64,000 nucleotides of DNA from UBA1181 sp045601045 (lineage in GTDB: Bacteria > Bacteroidota > Bacteroidia > Bacteroidales > Paludibacteraceae), in the NCBI GenBank assembly GCA_045601045.1, contig JAZRZA010000071.1:1-64000 (forward strand), read 5' to 3'. This document shows positions 1 to 8,900 of this stretch, piece by piece. Under the pieces are notes generated by a model that was given only the letters and a program-made list of their open reading frames with translations, searched no databases and was not told where the DNA came from. The position numbers and the translations under genes were made by a program. How positions within the stretch are numbered: position 1 is the stretch's first letter; each line of letters opens with the position of its first letter.

Positions 1-60
1 ACCAAACTTTGTGAGATGGTACTTTGAACTAATGTAGAGTTGCTTTTAAACTCTATTTAA

Positions 61-95
61 AATGCGGATTGAATCAACTTCAACCCGCATTTTTT
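61..95. terminator. Hairpin with T-run
   Basis: AATGCGG (61-67) pairs with CCGCATT (85-91) and a T-run follows on the + strand. The minus strand also ends in a short T-run, so it may work in both directions. It lies downstream (minus sense) of the methyltransferase remnant. Confidence 0.55.
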
Positions 96-119
96 GTACT
101 TTTTGATTTGAAGAATTGG

Positions 120-239
120 ATTTTTTGAATTTGCGAATATACAAAATTCATCAATTTCAACACTACCACAACATTTATGATTCAGTAATTGTCCCCCATA
201 AATTCCACCGCCAATGCCAGCAAATAAATGGAACTCTTT
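120..239 (-). pseudogene. DNA cytosine-5 methyltransferase remnant (motif I only)
   Basis: The minus strand encodes KEFHLFAGIGGGIYGG, followed by a VEIDEFC motif. This is the SAM-binding motif I and the following strand of phage-type C5 cytosine methyltransferases. The match stops after VEIDEFC. The frame then runs as unrelated low-complexity sequence into a stop at position 57, so the catalytic PCQ motif, the ENV motif and the target-recognition domain are all missing. No good ATG precedes it; upstream codons are TTG or GTG. It is best read as the surviving N-terminal piece of a methyltransferase lost from this accessory region. Confidence 0.55.
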
Positions 240-420
240 AATAAAACTTGGCACGTCATTTAAGTTTTCTTCTATCCGCACCAAACACCCAAAACTCGGA
301 TATTATTTAACAAAAAAGCGTGGGCATTTGCACCAAACTCGTCCGAAATTCAGGTCTTCCACAACCTTAGCAATAGACGAGCAGATACAAGATACCCACG
401 CCGAGTAGTATATAAACACC

Positions 421-466
421 CGTAGAGTGTGCCATGAGGGTACAAGATACCCTCGGACACACTACG
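421..466. repeat. Imperfect inverted repeat in a gene-free stretch
   Basis: The arms CGTAGAGTGTGCC and GGACACACTACG enclose GAGGGTA/TACCCTC, giving a long imperfect hairpin with a five-base loop. It lies in a gene-free stretch (285-659) that otherwise holds only the start of repeat copy 1. It resembles REP-type intergenic palindromes. Function unknown. Confidence 0.5.
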
Positions 467-558
467 GACTAAGCTTATACAACTCATCCGTGGCATCCTC
501 TCTGCAGTGTCCTTGATTGCTAATTCATTTGTGGAAGTTCGAATTTTCCAAGAACAAA

Positions 559-646
559 GCGTTGATGACGCCTTTTATTTATGTCGTTGCTCCAACAGTT
601 TTACGCCTTGTGGAGCATGGGCGTGTATTTCATCGCAAAAGTACAA
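559..646. repeat. Interspersed repeat family A, copy 1
   Basis: It begins GCGTTGATGACGCC, a small hairpin of GCGT and ACGC. It continues with TTTTATTTATGTCGTTGCTCC, a short variable stretch, then GGAGC and GGGCG. The same 30-plus base core recurs at 1824 and 2820, and its second half at 3909. This copy lies just beyond the stop codon of the YhcG-like gene. Confidence 0.75.
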
Positions 647-659
647 TTTAAAATTGACT

Positions 660-1781
660 TCACTCTTTCGATGGCAATTCATCTAATAGTTTTTTACCAT
701 TAAATTCTACATATTCATCAAATGCTTTTTGCAAAACCTCCTGCGGTATCATTTTTTGTTTGTATTGTGATACCATTATTGGACTCATAGAACGAGATAA
801 AGCATATTCAACAACCATTTTATTAGCATCTTTGCACAATAAAATTCCGACAGAAGGGTTTTCGTCGTCCCTCTTTTTGTTTCGATCCAATGCTTCCAAA
901 TAGAATTCCAATTGTCCGACATCCTTTGGTTGGAATTTCCCAGCTTTCAACTCAATTCCAACGTAACATCGCAGCACTCGATGGTAGAACAATAAATCAA
1001 GATGATATGTTTCTCCTCCAACTTGAATCGGATATTCGTCCTGAACAAAAAAGAAATCCTCTTTTCCTAATTCAAGTAAAAAATCTCGCATATGAGCCAA
1101 TATCTCTTTGTGCAAAAGCGGTTCATCATGTATAGGAGGTAATCCTAACGACTCAAGCATCATTTTATCTTTGAACATTATCGGTGCTTGCGGATACATC
1201 TCAAGCAACATTTTTGACATATTCTGTTTAGAATTGCCTAATAAATTCTCAAATGTGTCGTTTCCAATACAAATATCCAATTCTCTTGTATTAAGATTTT
1301 GTCGAGAAGAATAAATCATATAAAACATACGTTCTATATAAGTATCGCAACGATTCAAGATAATAACATGATGCGTAAATGTAGTGATCGTCAATATTTT
1401 AGGCAATTGTCCATTCACTGATTGGACAAATTCTTGTAATTGTCCATTCACTGATTGGATAAATTTAAGAGAAGAATACGTCTCATAAAAACGAACCATA
1501 TTATAAAGGCTGCTTCTCCCATATCCACGATAATTCGGTCTATGAAGCTTTATATAATCAGACAATTCTCTTACAATCTTATCTCCCCATTTCCCACCTT
1601 TTAGTCGGCCAGAAAGATAACGTCCGATTTCCCAACAGGTAAAGATATGCTCCGCATTCACACACGATAAGGCACGCGCTGTATGTTTGTCAATAATCGT
1701 ACATACATCTTCAAACTCTCCATTTTGGGGAAGTAATGAACTATTAGTTGTTGATTTTATGTCACTGATTTTTTTTGCCAT
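660..1781 (-). CDS. YhcG/DUF1016 family PD-(D/E)XK nuclease
   Basis: A predicted nuclease of 373 residues. The N-terminal half is the YhcG_N (DUF1016) region, with a HIFTCWEIGRYL-like stretch and RPNYRGYGRSSLYNM. The C-terminal half is a PD-(D/E)XK fold, recognised from HLDLLFYHR followed by VGIELKAGKF, which supply the Asp and E-x-K metal-binding residues. I chose the ATG at 1781 (MAKKIS) over a GTG seven codons upstream. A perfect 33-base direct repeat at 1405-1459 inserts a second QSVNGQL unit near the domain junction. Family members occur in restriction-modification and mobile regions, and some have been linked to replication or defence; the role here is unknown. The gene is bracketed by copies 1 and 2 of repeat family A. 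Confidence 0.8.
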   Translation of the reverse strand: MAKKISDIKSTTNSSLLPQNGEFEDVCTIIDKHTARALSCVNAEHIFTCWEIGRYLSGRLKGGKWGDKIVRELSDYIKLHRPNYRGYGRSSLYNMVRFYETYSSLKFIQSVNGQLQEFVQSVNGQLPKILTITTFTHHVIILNRCDTYIERMFYMIYSSRQNLNTRELDICIGNDTFENLLGNSKQNMSKMLLEMYPQAPIMFKDKMMLESLGLPPIHDEPLLHKEILAHMRDFLLELGKEDFFFVQDEYPIQVGGETYHLDLLFYHRVLRCYVGIELKAGKFQPKDVGQLEFYLEALDRNKKRDDENPSVGILLCKDANKMVVEYALSRSMSPIMVSQYKQKMIPQEVLQKAFDEYVEFNGKKLLDELPSKE

Positions 1782-1823
1782 CTTCAAACAATATTGCGAC
1801 ACTGTCGCAAACTTCTAACTCAA

Positions 1824-2041
1824 GCGTTGATGACGCCTTTTATTTATGTCGTTGCTCCGTCAATTTTACGCCATGCGGAGCATTGGCGGTTTACAAAGAT
1901 AATAAAATTTGGCAAACCACACCATGTTTAATCCCTAAAGGGATAATGGGTTCCATTCACCTCATGTTCTACCCACGTTTAATCCCTAACGGGATTGTTC
2001 GCAACACCAATAAGCGCAGGGTTAAATCTCCCGACAAACAT
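1824..2041. repeat. Interspersed repeat family A, copy 2, with the ATCCCTAACGGGAT tail
   Basis: The core matches copy 1. It is followed by GGCGG, then CAAAGATAATAAAATTTG, then two small palindromes of the form ATCCCTAAnGGGAT (about 1929 and 1982) and GCAACACCAATAAGCGCAGGG. The tail is nearly repeated at 3998-4041. On the minus strand CAAAGATA reads TATCTTTG, a good -7 element for the YhcG-like gene, which starts 113 bases further on. The gene-free stretch 1782-2106 consists of this repeat plus the right end of the IS200-like element. Confidence 0.7.
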
Positions 2042-2050
2042 CTTCGTCCG

Positions 2051-2595
2051 AACCACGCCGTTAGGCGTCTCACGTGGGTAGGCGTCTCACATGGGTAACG
2101 CATCATTCATACATCTTCCAACAAATACCGCTCGTCATATTCCACACCAAAATCCTTCAACGTCTGCAAATATTCTTCTCGAAACGTACGGTTTTTATGA
2201 TGTTCCTCTTGCCCCTTTATATAATCAATCACCGAATCAACATGCGATTTACTATACGAAAAGGCTCCATAGCCTTCCTGCCACTCAAAATGGAAACGAG
2301 ACATTCTATTCTGATTGATCCACAGAGAAGAACATCGTTTTACTTCTTTCATCAAATCCGACAAACTCTCACTCGCCCTAAATCCGAAAAACACATGAAC
2401 ATGATTCGACGTTCCACCAATGGCTAACATTTTGTTTCCCCTTGACTGAACAATTCCACTAATATAACCATATAACTTCTCTTGAAAGCTTTTTTCTATC
2501 AACGCACTCCTATATTTCACTGCGAAAACACAATGAATGTGTATTTGGGTGTATGTATTAGGCATAATTTCAAATATTTAGCAAATAAAACAGTT
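2051..2595 (-). mobile_element. IS200-type single-ORF insertion element (boundaries approximate)
   Basis: A lone Y1 transposase gene is flanked on its 3' side by a small hairpin (ACGCC-GTTA-GGCGT, 2055-2068) and a 17-base tandem duplication (2062-2095). On the other side it abuts a truncated dinD reading frame. Subterminal hairpins without terminal inverted repeats are what IS200/IS605 elements use as ends. The exact cleavage sites cannot be fixed by eye. Confidence 0.6.
2107..2565 (-). CDS. IS200/IS605-family Y1 transposase TnpA
   Basis: A compact transposase of 152 residues. It has the metal-binding His-hydrophobic-His motif in SNHVHVFFGF (about residue 70). The catalytic tyrosine lies in the helix VIDYIKGQEEHHK (about residue 118). 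Length and motif order match TnpA of IS200-type elements, which move single-stranded DNA through a covalent tyrosine-DNA intermediate. No tnpB or serine resolvase partner is adjacent. The frame is intact, so it may still be active. Confidence 0.9.
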   Translation of the reverse strand: MPNTYTQIHIHCVFAVKYRSALIEKSFQEKLYGYISGIVQSRGNKMLAIGGTSNHVHVFFGFRASESLSDLMKEVKRCSSLWINQNRMSRFHFEWQEGYGAFSYSKSHVDSVIDYIKGQEEHHKNRTFREEYLQTLKDFGVEYDERYLLEDV

Positions 2596-2770
2596 CTCCA
2601 GCATTTACACAAGCATCTTTTGCTTTTGGAATTACACCTTCGAAATGATCCCATTTAGCGTAACCCAACAATACGCACAAATCACGTGCACTCCAACACT
2701 CCACGCCCTCATAAACACATGCGATGGATTCAAACTTCTCGAATAAACTCTTAATCTCTTCTGATTTCAT
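2570..2770 (-). pseudogene. dinD 5' fragment (truncated by the IS200-type element)
   Basis: The 66-residue frame begins MKSEEIKSLFEKFES and contains YEGVECWSARDLCVLLGY followed by an IPKAKDAC block. This is the N-terminal BRO-like domain of DNA-damage-inducible protein D, normally about 270 residues. Homology ends near NAGE, after which the frame reads LFYLLNI and stops directly at the transposase start. The rest of dinD is not seen on the far side of the IS, so this is a broken gene. Confidence 0.7.
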
Positions 2771-2819
2771 ACAAACAGGATTAAATTATTAAACATAACA
2801 AAACAAATGAACAAGCAAG

Positions 2820-2961
2820 GCGCCGATGACGCCTTTTATTTATGTCGTTGCTCCAACAGTTTTGACCTTCGGTCTTCCTCCTCCGCACCTCGGCAATTCA
2901 AGCAAGCTTGATTGCGCTCGGTTTGTCGTCGGATACGCCTTGGGAGCGGTGGGCGGATATA
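2820..2961. repeat. Interspersed repeat family A, copy 3
   Basis: The core GATGACGCCTTTTATTTATG and the GTTGCTCCAACAGTTTTGACC stretch match the other copies, followed by GACCTTCGGTC and an enlarged middle. It closes with GGGAGCGGTGGGCGG. It abuts the 3' end of the ADP-ribosyltransferase-like operon. Confidence 0.7.
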
Positions 2962-2962
2962 A

Positions 2963-3205
2963 TCAACAAGCCAATGCTTGGTCAATCATTTCTTTTCTTT
3001 CTTCTACAAGATAACTATAAACATACCTTGCAGACTGATAATACAAACCTGTATTTGCATCACAAAGTTTGGCAAAGGTATTAGATTGATACAAAATATC
3101 AAAAGCCTTGCTAACAGGAAGATGATTTTCTTCTGTTAATATGGTTATCAGATCGGTTGTGAGCGATTGAACCATAAAATCAAACTCCTGCTTTGTAACA
3201 TTCAT
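2963..3205 (-). CDS. Small DUF3791-like protein, third gene of the ART-like operon
   Basis: An 80-residue, mostly helical protein with no membrane segment or signal. The pattern (MVQSLTTDLITILTEEN, then SKAFDILYQSNTF, and a Y-rich tail YYQSARYVYSYLVEERK) resembles DUF3791, small helical proteins often found beside DUF3990. Its ATG overlaps the stop of the preceding gene by four bases, which implies translational coupling. By position it could be an antitoxin or accessory partner of the ART-like protein; that role is inferred. Confidence 0.6.
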   Translation of the reverse strand: MNVTKQEFDFMVQSLTTDLITILTEENHLPVSKAFDILYQSNTFAKLCDANTGLYYQSARYVYSYLVEERKEMIDQALAC

Positions 3206-3678
3206 ATCCTAACTAATTTCGATATTGCCAACTCCGTACAAAAAGCATATTGAAAAGTAATGCCTTTCATATATTTTATTCGTTCCAAGAATGTTTCAAA
3301 AGATATGTAACCATTCCTGAAGTTATTTATTTGAGCACCAACTCTATCATTGGCTATAGGACCATACACAACATCGAAATCATGCAATGTTCGTCCTCGT
3401 TCATCATTTCTATGGTCATAAATAAAATGTGCCCACTCCTCTGTATAACTATCAAAACTTTTGAACCGTAACGTTCCGTCATATATCAACGAATCATCAA
3501 AGTCATATGTCATAACGATCGGATCTCCTCCAAGAAAAATAGTTTTTAATTTTGCCATTTCCTCAGCCTGGGCACAATCATCAGACAAATAGAATGCCTT
3601 TCCAAAATCTTTATTAGGTTTAGAATAAGACAAGTCTATCTTGTCAATAACCATATTTGAGCCATGATATAGTTTCAA
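3202..3678 (-). CDS. DUF3990-family predicted ADP-ribosyltransferase
   Basis: 158 residues. The N-terminus KLYHGSN (His5) and the block DFGKAFYLSDD (Tyr30) match the first two conserved positions of H-Y-E type ADP-ribosyltransferase folds. The C-terminal QYAFCTELA, with Glu149 or Gln143, is a candidate third position. The family is DUF3990. It is sandwiched between two small DUF3791-like genes with exact four-base overlaps on both sides, a layout typical of toxin-antitoxin operons. NAD-dependent modification of a cellular target is a reasonable inference; the target cannot be told from sequence. Confidence 0.65.
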   Translation of the reverse strand: MKLYHGSNMVIDKIDLSYSKPNKDFGKAFYLSDDCAQAEEMAKLKTIFLGGDPIVMTYDFDDSLIYDGTLRFKSFDSYTEEWAHFIYDHRNDERGRTLHDFDVVYGPIANDRVGAQINNFRNGYISFETFLERIKYMKGITFQYAFCTELAISKLVRI

Positions 3679-3902
3679 GACAAATTTCCTCCCTTTCTTT
3701 TACAGAAAGCAGACAAGCCTTCCACCATATCCTCAAATCGTTGCGTATGCATAATGCCATAATGAGATTGAATCATATCTAAAGCACCATAGCGACTCAA
3801 ATAAGACTGAGCCTCCTGACAACTAATGTTATATCTCTTAGCAAACGAGCCAATCAACATAACCATATATTCTACTATGTCTCGCAAATTATACATACTC
3901 AT
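3675..3902 (-). CDS. Small DUF3791-like protein, first gene of the ART-like operon
   Basis: A 75-residue helical protein beginning MSMYNLRDIVEYMVMLIGSF, with a middle NISCQEAQSYLSRYG segment. It resembles DUF3791 and is distantly similar in layout to the third gene of this operon. The stop overlaps the start of the ART-like gene by four bases. As the first gene it would be made before the predicted toxin, a common position for antitoxins. It is unlikely to be a DNA-binding protein of a familiar type, since no helix-turn-helix or ribbon-helix-helix motif is evident. Confidence 0.6.
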   Translation of the reverse strand: MSMYNLRDIVEYMVMLIGSFAKRYNISCQEAQSYLSRYGALDMIQSHYGIMHTQRFEDMVEGLSAFCKRKGGNLS

Positions 3903-3908
3903 ACCTCA

Positions 3909-4041
3909 CTTGCTCCAACAGTTTTGACCTTCGGTCTTCCGCCTTGGGAGCGTTGGGCGGATTGCAAAGATAATAAAATTTGACAAAAACACACCTCGTT
4001 AAATCCCTAACGGGATTGTTAGCAACACCAATAAGTGCGGG
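3909..4041. repeat. Interspersed repeat family A, copy 4 (5' core lost)
   Basis: This copy starts within the core at TTGCTCCAACAGTTTTGACC. It continues through GGGAGCGTTGGGCGG and CAAAGATAATAAAATTTG to the tail with ATCCCTAACGGGAT and GCAACACCAATAAGTGCGGG. The tail is nearly identical to copy 2. The minus-strand TATCTTTG at 3965-3972 is a candidate -7 element for the ART-like operon, 63 bases upstream of its first ATG. Confidence 0.7.
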
Positions 4042-4046
4042 AATTA

Positions 4047-5900
4047 TCAATCCTTCTCCCCACTACTCCATTCCCATAATTTTCGATAAAAGGCGTGGTG
4101 TGAAAGTGTAGCCGCATTGCCGATAATCATCAATTTCATACGAGCTCTGGTCATCGCCACATTCATACGGCGCAACTCCTTCAAGAAACCGATTTCGCCC
4201 TCCTCGTTAGAACGCACCAAGCTGATGATCACCACATCACGCTCCTGTCCTTGAAAACCATCCACCGAATTGACTGTAATGAATTTACGGAAAGGTTTAA
4301 GGAACTTAGATTCTTTAATTAAGTGTCGTAGGTAATAGACCTGTGCCTTATAGGGAGAGATGATACCAAAATCTATTCGCTCCTCCATGATACGATGCGG
4401 ACCAACTTTTTCAATGAATTGCGTCAAGAGAGAGAGAACCAATTCACCCTCCATCTTATTCACACGACCTGCGGTTTGGGCCACATACTCCTCCTCAAAA
4501 GAGAAATTCTCCGTGTTGATCCACTCCATCGGCTCCTCAAAATCCAGGATGCCACGGCACTTCACCTCATCCGCCGCCTTTAACTTTCCCTCGTAAAACC
4601 AATCGGAGGAGAACTGCATGATCTTTTCGTGCATACGATACTGCACATTCAAAAGCGAAACCACCTCTGGCTTACTCTCCGCCAACTTCTCCATCAAGGT
4701 GTGCGACAAACCGGTACGCTCCGCTTCAAAACACTTGATGGTGGGCGGTAATTGTTTATGGTCGCCCGCAAAAATCACCCGATGCGATTTGCATATCGGA
4801 ATCCAACAAGCGGCCTCCAAAGCTTGAGCCGCCTCGTCAATGAAAAGAGACTGGAAAGTTCTTCCATACAAAATATTATTCGCAGCGCCCACTAAGGTGC
4901 ATGCCACAACACGGGAATCAGTAAAGAGCGACTCTCGGATTTCGTACTCTAATGACTCTGCCTTCTCTTTAATGGCCCGTGCCTTGTCACGATTCGTACG
5001 GTAAAGTTCTCGGACAGCTTTTCGCATACCCCATAGGGTGTCATACATCGGATGTGCCTCGAAACGTCGTTCATAAGTATAGGATAACATCTTATCATCC
5101 ACCCTGGATGGGTTGCCTATACGCAAGACATTCACGCCACGTTCCACCAACTGTTGCGAGATCCAATCGACCGCCATATTACTCTGCGCACAGACCAAGA
5201 CTTGGCTCTCCCTGCGCAGAGTCTCATAAATAGCCTCCACCAAAGTTGTGGTTTTTCCGGTTCCCGGAGGTCCATGCACAATGGCGACATCCTTCGCACG
5301 AAGGATCTTGTTGATCGCCTCCTCTTGGGATGGATTCAACCACGGATAACGGATAGCCGAAAAGGAGAAGAATCCCGCCTCTCGCTTTCCTAAAAGGGTC
5401 TCCCGAAGATCATAGAGACGTCCATCCTTCACTGCCATCACCCGATCCATCGCATCGAACATCGCCTTGTAACTACTCTCATCAAAACCAATTTGAACGC
5501 CCAAGCGGTCAATGGATTCCAACGCAGCCACATACTCCCTACCCGGCAAGGTGACAACCAGAGAGGTCGGAGTAGCAAAGTTCACCTGCGAGGCCATCTT
5601 GATCAGACGTACCTCTTCGTTGGGAGAGACGCTGAAAAACTGAACGGTCTTTCCATACTCGAAATGATCCTCATCATCCTCCAAGGGAGCATGATGAAGT
5701 TCCACGACATACTGATTCAGGGAGTTATAATAAGATTTTCCAACCGAAAGGGGATAACGACAGAGACCAGCTGATATTTTTTTTGGAATGGAGATATGGG
5801 AAGATTGCACATCAAAACTCTTCTTGTCGTATTCATACTCCATACGAAGCAGATCCCGATGTTTTTGGATGGATAATATGGAAGAAACAATATTCGTCAT
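4047..5900 (-). CDS. Superfamily 1 helicase, Upf1/SMUBP2-like
   Basis: 617 residues with a full set of SF1B helicase motifs: Walker A GPPGTGKTTT (about residue 210), Walker B in FIDEAAQALE, motif III GDHKQLPPT, motif IV QYRMH, motif V NSVDGFQGQERDVV and motif VI NVAMTRARMKLM. The N-terminal 200 residues form the beta-barrel type domain seen in IGHMBP2-like proteins. It should act as an ATP-driven 5'-3' RNA or DNA helicase in the cytoplasm. It is common as a stand-alone gene in Bacteroidota. A strong promoter ends so close to the ATG that the mRNA may be nearly leaderless; otherwise translation could start at the internal Met20. Confidence 0.9.
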   Translation of the reverse strand: MTNIVSSILSIQKHRDLLRMEYEYDKKSFDVQSSHISIPKKISAGLCRYPLSVGKSYYNSLNQYVVELHHAPLEDDEDHFEYGKTVQFFSVSPNEEVRLIKMASQVNFATPTSLVVTLPGREYVAALESIDRLGVQIGFDESSYKAMFDAMDRVMAVKDGRLYDLRETLLGKREAGFFSFSAIRYPWLNPSQEEAINKILRAKDVAIVHGPPGTGKTTTLVEAIYETLRRESQVLVCAQSNMAVDWISQQLVERGVNVLRIGNPSRVDDKMLSYTYERRFEAHPMYDTLWGMRKAVRELYRTNRDKARAIKEKAESLEYEIRESLFTDSRVVACTLVGAANNILYGRTFQSLFIDEAAQALEAACWIPICKSHRVIFAGDHKQLPPTIKCFEAERTGLSHTLMEKLAESKPEVVSLLNVQYRMHEKIMQFSSDWFYEGKLKAADEVKCRGILDFEEPMEWINTENFSFEEEYVAQTAGRVNKMEGELVLSLLTQFIEKVGPHRIMEERIDFGIISPYKAQVYYLRHLIKESKFLKPFRKFITVNSVDGFQGQERDVVIISLVRSNEEGEIGFLKELRRMNVAMTRARMKLMIIGNAATLSHHAFYRKLWEWSSGEKD

Positions 5901-5907
5901 AACAATG

Positions 5908-5939
5908 CAAAGATAGGGAGAATAACCGCATTAGACAAA
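5908..5939 (-). promoter_or_regulatory. Promoter of the helicase gene
   Basis: On the minus strand TTTG (5939-5936) and TATCTTTG (5915-5908) are separated by 20 bases, matching the Bacteroidota -33/-7 form. The -33 box overlaps the T-tract of the terminator of the upstream giant gene. Confidence 0.55.
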
Positions 5940-5969
5940 AAAAGAAGGCTATCCTTTCGGACAGCCTTC
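5937..5969 (-). terminator. Terminator of the giant surface-protein gene
   Basis: On the minus strand the stem GAAGGCT/AGCCTTC (5963-5969 and 5944-5950) with inner GTCC/GGAT pairs is followed by a run of Ts. It lies 23 bases past the stop codon. Confidence 0.8.
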
Positions 5970-5991
5970 CTGCTCTATATTCAACTATTTA

Positions 5992-8900
5992 TTATTTGTT
6001 GAAAACAACCTCAATGGTACCCTTGAAACTGTTACCATTGATTACCGCGCTATAGAAATAGACGCCAGGATCGGCCATCTTACCATTCTTGGTTGTACCA
6101 TCCCAACCATTATTTCCTTCAGCCACCTTTTGTCCGTAACGGTCAAAGATGACAACTTGACGTCCCTCCAAGAAGGTATCGTTCAACTCATCCTTTTGAT
6201 AAGGGGTAAAGGCGGTAGGAACATGCTTCAAGACATCGATGTTCAACAAGTTGGAAGGAACCGCAGGACAAACGCCGTCACCTACCACTACATAGAATTG
6301 AGAAGAATCGGCAGGATAGAAACGATATACCGTAGACAACTCCTCATCGTCCCAGTATAGAACAGAGTCTCTCACCTCTTCCTCCACATCAGCCAACAAC
6401 TCTCCCTTCTCGTTATAACCAGCACCCAACGCATCGTAGCCACTCTTCACTTGGTACCATGCATAGAATACAGGGGCATAATGATGTGTGTTGACGGACA
6501 ACGTCACCTCATCACCAAACCAGCAACGTCTCATTCCTGCAGGATTAGTCACAATCACAATGGAATCAGATGAGAATCGCTCATTCGTGAAAAGCAAGAT
6601 ACTATCACGACGAACCACTTGGTAATCACGCCATGCTTGAAGTCCCGCTTGTGAACCTACCGCAGAGAGACTGTCTTCCGTCGATGGGGTAACAATGCCA
6701 CAAGTAGTGAACAAACTATTGTAACTATATGTACGACCGCAAGTGTTCTCCGCAAAATAGTAAACAGCTCTTGGTTGAGTGCTATAAGGAACTGGCGTTC
6801 CCGCAACATAATCCTTACCATCCAAATACCAGCCCTCTTTCACCATTGCAGCACCCATGGAATCGACACAGACCTCAGAAATACTATCCAAAGTTTGTAG
6901 CTTCAAGGTATCGCTCTCGCAAAGATTCAAACCAGAAGAGAGCATATTGATGCGAGGCCTTTCATTGATAGTCAAATATGACGAAGCGGTATCGGAGCAC
7001 TGTGTCAAGGTATCCATAACGACAAATACATACTTGCCGCTTTGACCGAATCGGTTCAAACGAGTGACAGCATCGCGATTTGCTTCATAAATCTCCTTGT
7101 CTGGATGCGCAAATTTATCGTAATACGTCGCCTTGTTATCACTGAAGACCAAGTTCTCCTCGGAAATGCTCTCACGATAACAATCATAAGAGAAGGTACT
7201 TGGAATCTCGCGGATAACATCAGCGGCATTACTTACCAATACCTTACCTTGCGCAAAACGAGCTGAGTTGGCCCACAAGTCGATGTGAGCGGTATCGCCT
7301 CCACAAATCGTCAAATCATTCGTGGTAACAGTCACCACAGATTTAGGCTCCATGACGATAGCCGTCATCATGATACTGTCTTTGTTGCCACATTTGTCTT
7401 CAAAATAGACATAGACATCAGTGGTCTTTCTAATCACCTCGCCAGCAGCTGGCACCTGCCAGATCTTGATATCTTCACTCTCCGTACAACCATCCACTAC
7501 ATAAGGTCCCACCTTATTGGACAAACCAGGGACAGTCATGGTACAGTGTTTCATGTTAGAAGCCAAGATGGTGTCCTTCCAATCGATTGGTTTATTAAAG
7601 ACTGGCGCAACAGAGTCAACCACCAACACAACTTGTACCAATGGAGCGCTCACATTGCCGCACTTATCAGTAGCGGTCCAAGTACGCCAAATAGTGTAGT
7701 TGTTGTAATCACAAGAGTGAACATCATCCGATCGGTTGGTTTTATAACTCTTCGCAATCACAATCTCCTCCTCCGTAGAGCAATTATCAGTCGCCTTGAT
7801 CGTGATATCATTCATGTCGAGGGCGATTTGGATAAGAGAATCTTGATCACAAGCGATCTTGATGGTATCAACCTTCGTCATGATGTTTGGAGAAGTGACG
7901 TCATGGATAACATACTCTTGATCACAAGTAATCGTGTTGTTACGCACGTCAGTCACCAAATAGGTTCTTACCAAGGTATAGTCACAAGGTGCTTCGCCAC
8001 GCTCGCTCTCCTCATAACGGAAGGTTCCCTCCTTGTATTTCTTGATATCAGAAATCGCTCCACCTGCAGCCAAGAAATCTTCCCATGTTAAAATTGGCGT
8101 AGGGATCTCTCCGTAACATTCGTACGTAGTATCTCTTAATGGCGGGCAAGTCAAAACTGGAGGAACCATATCCTCGATATTGACAATTTGACTACATACA
8201 TGGTCATCACCGAACACATAGTGGAAAGTCCAATCCACCTGAATCTTACCGATCTCATAATGGTCGGTGCTATCCTTACCGTCTGAACGACGGAAATCGA
8301 TGGTCGCTGCATTGCAATCGTCAATTGTAATCTCAGGGCGAACAAGTCCGGCCAACTTCACCTCCTCGAAGGTAGCGAAGAATGAATCCAACAAGTTAAC
8401 CGTCACAGTGTCTTTCAACAAAGAGCAATCGAACAACTCGGTCTTTACCGTCACAGACTTCTCGCAAGAATCCTTCATCAATCCCTTTTGGTCAATGAAG
8501 ATCCAACGGATATCGGTCTTACCCAACTCGAAAGGCTTGGAATCCCACTTGATTGGGTTACCTGTCACAGGATCTACCTCCAACTCACCATTTCGGCGAC
8601 GTTGAACAATCGGAACAATGCTATCGTCGTCACACATATCGTATGCGGTTGGGAAGGTCATGTAATTCTTCAACGAATCGGCAGACAAAGAGCACAATCC
8701 TGGCGTCAAAGTGACGATGATATCTTTGTCGATATCACAAGACTCCATCTTCAAAGCCACCGAGTCGATGACATTCACCAACATCATACAAGAGTCTTGG
8801 TTACCCGCCTTATCGGTGAACAACCAAACGAATCTATGCGTTTCAGTTGGGTATGTGATATTCTTCAACTCATCGTTGCGGTAAACAACGACTGAGCTAT

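Noticed and set aside
1775..2098. 107-codon + strand frame through repeat copy 2
   Set aside because: Translated repeat; similar pseudo-proteins arise at other copies.
559..4041. Repeat family A as integron attC sites
   Set aside because: No integrase is present and the repeats lack the paired R/L box layout of attC, so I describe them only as cassette-like repeats.
7285..8091. 268-codon open frame on the + strand
   Set aside because: Antisense to the giant surface-protein gene; no protein motif.
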